10,282 nt of DNA from Candidatus Brocadiaceae bacterium (GTDB taxonomy: Bacteria; Planctomycetota; Brocadiia; Brocadiales; Bathyanammoxibiaceae), in contig JASEHG010000055.1 in assembly GCA_030018855.1 (NCBI GenBank), positions 1 through 10,282 of the forward strand, written 5' to 3'. The position numbers and the translations under genes were made by a program. Below, in pieces: positions 5,915 through 10,282 of the stretch. Numbering within the stretch: the first letter of the stretch is position 1; each line of letters opens with the position of its first letter. The notes below the pieces were generated by a model. The model made no database searches. It worked only from the letters and a program-made list of their open reading frames with translations, and was not told the origin of the DNA.

Positions 5915-6538
5915 TTAACTGGTCTTTACGGCAAAGAGTGAGTCAAAGAATTCCTTGAGCTTGGTCATGGCCTGCTCGGAGAACATACCCACCAGCCCGC
6001 TAACCCCGGCAGTGGAGGCCCTCATGAGGTCAAGGCCCGGATACTCCTTGGGTATGCTCATACTGCCACCTGAAAAGGCTATAAGACCACCCCTTACCAG
6101 GAAATAAAAGATAAGGGCCAGTAGTGCCCCATATATTGGGCGGAATAATAGGGCCAGATGCACCGCCTTGTTGTTAGAATCCTTCTCCACCCCATCAAAG
6201 AGGGATTTAAAACAGAAGATAATGCTCCCTAGCCCACCCATGATGCCAGCTATAACCGCATCAATGAGTATCTCATTACCTGCCAGTGAGTAGGGTTTCT
6301 CTGGTTTGGGGAGGAAGGGACTGGGTACGAGACTGCCCTCTTTCCATACTTCTAACAGGAGATACACCATGTGAAAGGCCATGAGGAGCAGTACAAACAG
6401 CGTCCCGTACCATTGAGGGTCTGGTATCCAGGATTTTAAGACATCTGCTTTGGTGGATGGGTCAATATCTGTAGTGGACTTCTTTGCCTCCAGAATCATC
6501 CCCTTAGGCACCCCCTTTTGCTCCGGTCCGGTGTGCAT
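5915..6538 (-). CDS. Uncharacterised multi-spanning membrane protein
   Basis: I do not recognise a named family. The 207-residue protein has a polar N-terminus (1-42), then hydrophobic segments at about 43-65 (WYGTLFVLLLMAFHMVYLLL), 90-113 (LIDAVIAGIMGGLGSIIF) and 128-155 (LLFRPIYGALLALIFYFLVRGGLIAF), and a weaker one near 175-186 (AGVSGLVGMF). The end, FSEQAMTKLKEFFDSLF, is an amphipathic helix. The RPIYG and GLVGMFSEQA stretches look like the most constrained parts. A strong AAAGGAGGGC ribosome-binding site ends 5 nt before the ATG, favouring this start over Met14. It lies 52 bp downstream of serS in the same direction and may be co-transcribed. No enzymatic motif is visible, so no function is proposed. 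Confidence 0.85.
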   Translation of the reverse strand: MHTGPEQKGVPKGMILEAKKSTTDIDPSTKADVLKSWIPDPQWYGTLFVLLLMAFHMVYLLLEVWKEGSLVPSPFLPKPEKPYSLAGNEILIDAVIAGIMGGLGSIIFCFKSLFDGVEKDSNNKAVHLALLFRPIYGALLALIFYFLVRGGLIAFSGGSMSIPKEYPGLDLMRASTAGVSGLVGMFSEQAMTKLKEFFDSLFAVKTS

Positions 6539-6590
6539 CTTGCCCTCCTTTAGAGACTTTCGTGGTAAAATGTAAAGAAGTATTTTACTT

Positions 6591-7868
6591 TTACTGAGAA
6601 ATCACTTCCACACCCCCCATATACGGCCTCAGGACCTCGGGGATTATTACTGAGCCATCTTTCTGCTGGTAGTTTTCCAGAATGGCAATCAACGTCCTTG
6701 GCAGGGCAATGCCTGAGCCGTTGAGGGTGTGGACGTATCTGACCTTTCCGCCTGAGGCGGGTTCCTCCCTGAAGCGGATGTTTATCCTCCGAGCCTGGAA
6801 GTCCTCAAAGTTACTGCAGGAGGAGACCTCCAGCCATTTCTCCACCCCGGGGGCCCAGGCCTCTAAATCATAGGTCTTGCTGGAGGCGAAGCTCATGTCC
6901 CCCGTGCAGAGCTTCAGCACACGGTATTCCAGCCCCAGTAGCTGGAGCACCTCCTCGGCGTCCTTCACCAGTTTCTCTAACTCCTCGTAAGAGGTCTCGG
7001 GCCTTACGAATTTTACCAACTCCACTTTGTCAAATTGATGTACCCGTATGATACCACGGGTGTCTTTTCCATAGGCCCCTGCCTCCCGGCGGAAACAGGC
7101 GGTGTAGGCGGTGTAATAAATTGGCAGTTCTTTGTGGCTGAGAATCTCGTCCCTGTGGAGATTGGTCACGGGGACCTCTGCCGTTGGGACGAGAAAGAGG
7201 TCGTCCGAGGTCCTGTACATGTCCTCTTCCATCTTGGGGAGCTGTCCTGTGCCTGTCATAGAGGCACGGTTGACCAGGAAGGGGGGGAAGACCTCCTGGT
7301 AGCCATGCTTCCGGGTGTGGAGGTCAAGCATGAAGTTAAACAGGGCCCTCTCCAGCCTGGCCCCGATGCCCTTATAGAGGGGGAATCCAGAGCCACATAT
7401 CTTGGCACCACGTTCTAAATCCAGTATCCCAAGGCTGGCTCCCAGTTCCCAATGAGGTCTGGGCTTAAAACTGAACTCCCTCCTCTTGCCCCACGTCCTT
7501 ACCACCTGGTTGCCTGAGGCATCCTCCCCCTTGGGGATGTCTGGGGCAGGGATGTTAGGGATTCTTAGTAAGAGGTCATCTATCTCAGGGGTTAACGGGT
7601 CAAGTCTCTTCTCGTGGCCTTTTATCTTATCGGATAGTACCCGCATCTCTTCCACCAGGGTAGCGGCGTCCTGTTTCTGTCTCTTTAGCTCGCTTACCCT
7701 TTTGGACCCCTCGTTTAACTGTTTCCTGAGGACCTCTATCTGGTGTAGAAGCTCCCGCCTGTCGGCATCCAGCCTGAGCAGATGGTCTACGTCCACACGC
7801 TCATGTTTTTCCCTTACGGCCCTCTTAACCTCCTCGGGATTCTTTCTGATGAAATTTAAGTCAAGCAT
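6591..7868 (-). CDS. serS: Seryl-tRNA synthetase
   Basis: The 425-residue length is normal. SerRS attaches serine to tRNA-Ser, and to tRNA-Sec where present, in the cytosol. The N-terminal tRNA-binding coiled coil covers about 1-100 (MLDLNFIRKNPEEVKRAVREK start, IPNIPAPDIPKGEDASGN end). The class II catalytic core follows, with the serine-binding TAE (229-231), motif 2 CFRREAGAYGKDTRGIIRVHQFDKVE (Arg260/Arg271 region), and motif 3 LNGSGIALPRTLIAILEN (382-399). Before motif 3 the variable loop reads REEPASGGKVRYVH; PASGG there is encoded by a perfect 13-bp palindrome (6748-6760) of a type repeated elsewhere in the window. An 8-bp repeat array lies directly upstream of the ATG and the Shine-Dalgarno sequence is weak (AAAGG). 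The gene is 35 bp downstream of the amidohydrolase gene and probably co-transcribed with it. Confidence 0.98.
   Translation of the reverse strand: MLDLNFIRKNPEEVKRAVREKHERVDVDHLLRLDADRRELLHQIEVLRKQLNEGSKRVSELKRQKQDAATLVEEMRVLSDKIKGHEKRLDPLTPEIDDLLLRIPNIPAPDIPKGEDASGNQVVRTWGKRREFSFKPRPHWELGASLGILDLERGAKICGSGFPLYKGIGARLERALFNFMLDLHTRKHGYQEVFPPFLVNRASMTGTGQLPKMEEDMYRTSDDLFLVPTAEVPVTNLHRDEILSHKELPIYYTAYTACFRREAGAYGKDTRGIIRVHQFDKVELVKFVRPETSYEELEKLVKDAEEVLQLLGLEYRVLKLCTGDMSFASSKTYDLEAWAPGVEKWLEVSSCSNFEDFQARRINIRFREEPASGGKVRYVHTLNGSGIALPRTLIAILENYQQKDGSVIIPEVLRPYMGGVEVISQ
6748..6760. repeat. 13-bp palindrome CCGCCTGAGGCGG inside serS
   Basis: A perfect odd-length palindrome coding for PASGG on the minus strand, in a loop that varies among SerRS proteins. 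The same core with small changes is found at 5829-5841, 5866-5878, 9229-9241 and 9362-9374. Confidence 0.7.
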
Positions 7869-7870
7869 AC

Positions 7871-7910
7871 TTTGAGCCTTTGAACCTTTAAACCCTTGAA
7901 CCCTTAAACT
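7871..7910. repeat. Degenerate 8-bp tandem array between the amidohydrolase gene and serS
   Basis: Five consecutive 8-bp units run TTTGAGCC, TTTGAACC, TTTAAACC, CTTGAACC, CTTAAACT. The array begins 3 bp from the serS start codon and overlaps the stop (TAA, 7904-7906) and last codon of the amidohydrolase gene, so it occupies nearly the whole intergenic space including the serS ribosome-binding region. Confidence 0.85.
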
Positions 7911-9193
7911 TTTTTAAGACCATACCTGTCGTAACACACCCTGCCTGCCACCATCGTAAGAATGACCCTGGCCTCCGGGGATAGTAACCTCTCGTAAATT
8001 GTACGGGCGGGTTTTAAACCCGCCCCTACTGACCCCTGGGGTAGCTCTATCGCAGTGAGGTCGGCCTCCATGCCAGGAATCAGCCTGCCGATCTTTTCCT
8101 CTAATCTCAGGGCCTTCGCCCCCCTCTCCGTTGCCATGGAGAATATCTCCACAGGGTCCAGTCCGGGGTAGTTTTCATGCAAGAATCTCATCTCGTCAAG
8201 GATACTCAGGGACTGGTTGCTGGCCAGGCTGTCTGTCCCCAGGGCTACGTTTATACCCCTCTTCAGTAAATCTTGAAATGGATGCTCCCGGTGGCCAAAG
8301 TATCGGTGACTTCTGGGGCAGTATACCACACTGGAAGCGGTTTCTTCTATGATTTTTATCTCCTTTCCACTGAGGTAATTACAGTGCACCAGTAGCCACG
8401 GACCTTTCAGGGCGCCTGTTGACTTCAGATACTCCAGTGGGTACATCCCTGGGGGCCGCCATCCTTCCAACATATTAAGGGCCTTCAGCATGATTGCAAA
8501 ACTACCCGTACCCTCCCGTAAGAACTCTACCTCCTCCAGTGTCTCACAGACATGGGTGCATAAGAGCAGGTCAGACCCCTGGGCAAAGAGGGCGCAACCC
8601 AGGTAGAGTTTAGTACACGCAGTATAGGGGGCATGGGGGGAAAGCCCTGCGGAGAGTAGGGACACATCGCAATACGCCCCTGCGGCATTTTTTAGACTAG
8701 AGAGTTCTCTTATGGCCCCTTCCATTACCCCCGATACCTTTTCTGGTTCAAGGCATATCACCTCCCTGAATACCCGTTTCCTTGTGGGGAGGTTGGGGAG
8801 TACACGGAGGGAATCCCCCGTACTGCTTATGTCAGCTACGGTGGTGGTGCCTGATTCCAGGCTCAGGCTTACCCCCTTTTCTACGGCGTGGTTTAGTGGC
8901 TTACCAGCCTCCCTCCTCCTAAAGGCAAGGATGTGCCCTAACCACTGGGTGAAACTCTTTGGGGGTGGGATTTTGCCTTGCAGGTCTGAGAGTTCTAGAT
9001 GGGTATGGGCATTTACGAGTCCTGGGATTACTGCGGCGTTCCCGAGGTCTATTACCCTACGCCGGTCTGTCTTGGGAGGGCCGCTTCCTACCTCTACTAT
9101 CCTTGAACCGCCTATCTCTATCCAGCCCCCGTCTATTACCTTGTCCCTATGGGGCAGTACGTAAGCGGCCCTTAGCGTTAACGTATCGGTCAT
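7904..9193 (-). CDS. Amidohydrolase, aminodeoxyfutalosine deaminase-like (MqnX/SAH-MTA deaminase group)
   Basis: From the ATG at 9193 the protein has 429 residues: a TIM-barrel metal hydrolase of the amidohydrolase superfamily. Metal and catalytic residues are all visible: HxH in NAHTHLELS (His63, His65), SPHAPYT (His187), THVCETLEE (His214, Glu217), VHCNYLS (His270) and GTDSLASN (Asp321). NAHTHLEL, SPHAPYT and CPRSHRYFGH are wording I associate with 6-amino-6-deoxyfutalosine deaminases of the futalosine menaquinone pathway more than with MTA/SAH deaminases, but the activity is inferred. The neighbouring phosphorylase suits a 6-oxopurine product. An upstream in-frame GTG at 9232 lies in a palindrome and would add a non-family leader, so the ATG is preferred; neither has a good Shine-Dalgarno sequence. 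An in-frame palindrome (8001-8029) inserts VGAGLKPART at residues 388-397, after ADLTAIEL in the C-terminal beta domain. Confidence 0.85.
   Translation of the reverse strand: MTDTLTLRAAYVLPHRDKVIDGGWIEIGGSRIVEVGSGPPKTDRRRVIDLGNAAVIPGLVNAHTHLELSDLQGKIPPPKSFTQWLGHILAFRRREAGKPLNHAVEKGVSLSLESGTTTVADISSTGDSLRVLPNLPTRKRVFREVICLEPEKVSGVMEGAIRELSSLKNAAGAYCDVSLLSAGLSPHAPYTACTKLYLGCALFAQGSDLLLCTHVCETLEEVEFLREGTGSFAIMLKALNMLEGWRPPGMYPLEYLKSTGALKGPWLLVHCNYLSGKEIKIIEETASSVVYCPRSHRYFGHREHPFQDLLKRGINVALGTDSLASNQSLSILDEMRFLHENYPGLDPVEIFSMATERGAKALRLEEKIGRLIPGMEADLTAIELPQGSVGAGLKPARTIYERLLSPEARVILTMVAGRVCYDRYGLKKV
8001..8029. repeat. Palindromic element inserted in frame in the amidohydrolase gene
   Basis: Perfect 10-bp arms GGGCGGGTTT and AAACCCGCCC sit around a single T, with outer GTAC and CTAC. 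It differs from the acylase copy (5006-5034) at one position and is read in the same frame, giving VGAGLKPART on the minus strand. Confidence 0.95.
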
Positions 9194-9214
9194 TAAGGTC
9201 AGTGGACACTGCGT

Positions 9215-9266
9215 AGTAGGGGCAATTCCCACCTGAGGCGGATTTTCAACATGAATTGCCCCTACT
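9215..9266. repeat. Composite nested palindrome between phosphorylase and amidohydrolase genes
   Basis: Perfect 14-bp arms AGTAGGGGCAATTC (9215-9228) and GAATTGCCCCTACT (9253-9266) enclose a 24-bp loop that itself contains the second palindrome CCACCTGAGGCGG (9229-9241) followed by ATTTTCAAC. The same second palindrome plus ATTTTCAAC occurs at 5829-5850. The right arm contains the stop codon (9262-9264) of the phosphorylase gene. Confidence 0.95.
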
Positions 9267-10185
9267 TTTTAATCCACCTCCGCCAATCCCCCCCAATCCT
9301 CCCCTCACGTCTGTATCTCTCCATAGAAGTCTGGCATGGGCATTTTGTGGGGTCTACTGGTTCGCCTGAGGTGGATTGGGAGGCAAGGCGCCTGGCGGCC
9401 TCCAGGATGATGTTGGGGAACTGGGCCACCGCCCTGGCCACTGATGCCTTGTCCTCCTGGCTTGAAAGCCCCTCAAAGAGTTCCCCTGCCTTGAAGGGTG
9501 GCGGGGCCACCCCCCGCCTCACCACCCCCTCTGCATAGTTTGATACGTAGCAGAGGGCCGCATAGCACATCTCTAGCTCCCTGGCAAGGAATACCTCTGG
9601 CACCAGGGTCATTCCTACCAACTCTCCCCCGTAGGAGGCGAATTTTTTTATCTCGGCCGGGGTCTCAAGCCTGGGGCCCTGGGTGCATACGTATACACCC
9701 TTGTCGGAGGGGTCTAGTCCCTGTCCCTTTAATATCTCAACCAGGAGGCCCCTTAGTGTCGGGCAGAAGACCGGACTCTGACGGATAAAGCCCAGCCCCC
9801 CCCTTTCAAAAAAGGTGGACTCCCTGTTTTGGGTCTCGTCAATCAGGTCATCTACCACCACGAATTGTCCCACCTTGTAGCGGGGGTTTATGGCCCCTGG
9901 CCCAGACCATGCCACTATCCTGCCCACCCCCAAGTCTTTCAAGGCGTAGACGTTGGCCCTGTAGTTCACGAAGGGGGCTGAGACCTCGTAACCCCTCTCC
10001 CCGTGGCGGGAGAGGAAGAGGAACTCTATTGGCTGTGTCGTTGTCTGACTATCTACCTGAATTACGTATATGGGCTGGGAGGGACCAAAGGGGGTCTTTC
10101 TGGGGCCTAACCGTTTCCCGTGTATGGCCCCTCTGGAGAGGAGGTCGTAGGCCTGGCTACCACCTATGACGGCAAAACCCGACAT
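9262..10185 (-). CDS. mtnP: Purine nucleoside phosphorylase of the MTAP/methylthioinosine phosphorylase family
   Basis: From the ATG at 10185 (MSGFAVIGGS) the protein has 307 residues. Family members cleave purine nucleosides with phosphate to a base and a ribose-1-phosphate derivative. Visible family blocks are FAVIGGSQAYDL (phosphate loop, with Gln where Gly is usual), TPFGPSQPI, LSRHGERGYEV, VNYRANVYALKDLG, GVYVCTQGPRLETPAEI, and LVGMTLVPEVFLARELEMCYAAL. The base-recognition segment is VSNYAEG, with Asn216 where MTA-specific enzymes have Asp, as in enzymes that use 6-oxopurines such as methylthioinosine phosphorylase. The middle motif SGPGAIN departs from the usual TxxxGS. The true domain seems to end near residue 268 (LEAARRLA); a basic tail of about 39 residues follows, from repeat-rich DNA. 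The in-frame TTG at 10212 adds a leader encoded by the AT-rich array and is rejected. Confidence 0.85.
   Translation of the reverse strand: MSGFAVIGGSQAYDLLSRGAIHGKRLGPRKTPFGPSQPIYVIQVDSQTTTQPIEFLFLSRHGERGYEVSAPFVNYRANVYALKDLGVGRIVAWSGPGAINPRYKVGQFVVVDDLIDETQNRESTFFERGGLGFIRQSPVFCPTLRGLLVEILKGQGLDPSDKGVYVCTQGPRLETPAEIKKFASYGGELVGMTLVPEVFLARELEMCYAALCYVSNYAEGVVRRGVAPPPFKAGELFEGLSSQEDKASVARAVAQFPNIILEAARRLASQSTSGEPVDPTKCPCQTSMERYRREGRIGGDWRRWIKK
9362..9374. repeat. Copy of the 13-bp palindrome within the phosphorylase tail
   Basis: TCGCCTGAGGTGG is a near copy of CCGCCTGAGGCGG. On the minus strand it encodes STSGE, at the point where the conserved domain gives way to the unusual C-terminal tail. 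Confidence 0.55.
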
Positions 10186-10193
10186 GAGGTAAT

Positions 10194-10263
10194 TGTAAAA
10201 TGTAAAATGCAAATTTTAAATCTTAAAATTTCCAATTTCCAATCTCCAGTTTGCAATTTAATG
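10194..10263. repeat. Degenerate AT-rich heptamer array upstream of the phosphorylase gene
   Basis: Ten consecutive 7-bp units can be read: TGTAAAA twice, TGCAAAT, TTTAAAT, CTTAAAA, TTTCCAA twice, TCTCCAG, TTTGCAA, TTTAATG. The array ends 8 bp from the phosphorylase ATG and replaces any visible Shine-Dalgarno or clear promoter. It has the same period as the GC-rich arrays at 595-684 but unrelated sequence. Confidence 0.75.
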
Positions 10264-10282
10264 AAATTTCATCGGGGTGGGG

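Noticed and set aside
6565..6588. GTAAAAT/ATTTTAC inverted repeat as serS terminator
   Set aside because: Seven AT-rich pairs with a 10-nt loop and no good T-run are too weak; the next gene is close and co-directional.
7871..7910. CRISPR array
   Set aside because: This and the other arrays have 7-8 bp units without spacers, and no cas gene is present.
9194..9232. GTG start at 9232 for the amidohydrolase
   Set aside because: It lies inside the composite palindrome and adds residues unlike the family; the ATG at 9193 begins just before the conserved first beta strand.
10186..10212. TTG start at 10212 for the phosphorylase
   Set aside because: The extra codons come from the AT-rich heptamer array, and family proteins begin close to the AVIGG motif, as the ATG at 10185 does.
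1..10282. Anti-phage or other novel defence system
   Set aside because: The genes are housekeeping or regulatory types; the only unknown protein is one small membrane protein beside serS, with no toxin, nuclease or NTPase partner.

Overview
The window is ordinary bacterial chromosome from an unidentified, moderately GC-rich organism that uses AGG (Arg) and ATA (Ile) codons freely. Gene content fits an anaerobic or deep-branching environmental lineage such as a planctomycete, Nitrospirota or Desulfobacterota relative: an EF-G-2-type factor, a sigma-54 two-component pair, an aminofutalosine-deaminase-like amidohydrolase and a periplasmic Ntn hydrolase. No gene here fixes the phylum, so the placement is inference. 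There is no tRNA, rRNA, CRISPR array, transposase or recognisable defence system.

Layout, plus strand: the 3' end of an EF-G-like gene (to 589); a PAS histidine kinase (685-1731) and an NtrC-type sigma-54 activator (1804-3159); a rho-independent terminator; a consensus -24/-12 promoter (3310-3325); and a PII protein gene (3392-3730). Together these look like a compact nitrogen-type circuit: kinase, sigma-54 activator and a sigma-54-dependent PII gene. The PII protein has Phe at residue 51, where the uridylylated Tyr normally sits.

Layout, minus strand, read from the right end: a purine nucleoside phosphorylase of the MTAP/MTIP family (10185-9262), an amidohydrolase resembling aminodeoxyfutalosine deaminase (9193-7904), serS (7868-6591), an unrecognised small membrane protein (6538-5915) and a secreted penicillin-acylase-family Ntn hydrolase (5727-3898), which converges on the PII gene. 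The deaminase and phosphorylase make chemical sense together: the first turns a 6-aminopurine nucleoside into a 6-oxopurine one, and the second carries Asn where 6-oxopurine-specific enzymes do.

The most unusual feature is the density of short structured repeats. One family of palindromes shares GTAGGGGC/GCCCCTAC-like ends around different self-complementary cores. Two nearly identical copies lie inside two unrelated genes in the same reading frame, each adding the peptide VGAGLKPART; another supplies the stop codon of the phosphorylase gene; a related palindrome forms the C-terminus of the acylase. A second 13-bp palindrome (CCRCCTNAGGYGG) occurs five times, twice inside genes and once nested in the loop of a larger palindrome. 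Three degenerate short-period arrays (7, 8 and 7 bp) sit between or before genes. A 39-bp direct duplication at the kinase/regulator junction flanks one palindrome. The region between 5728 and 5914 looks like a small non-autonomous element with imperfect inverted ends.
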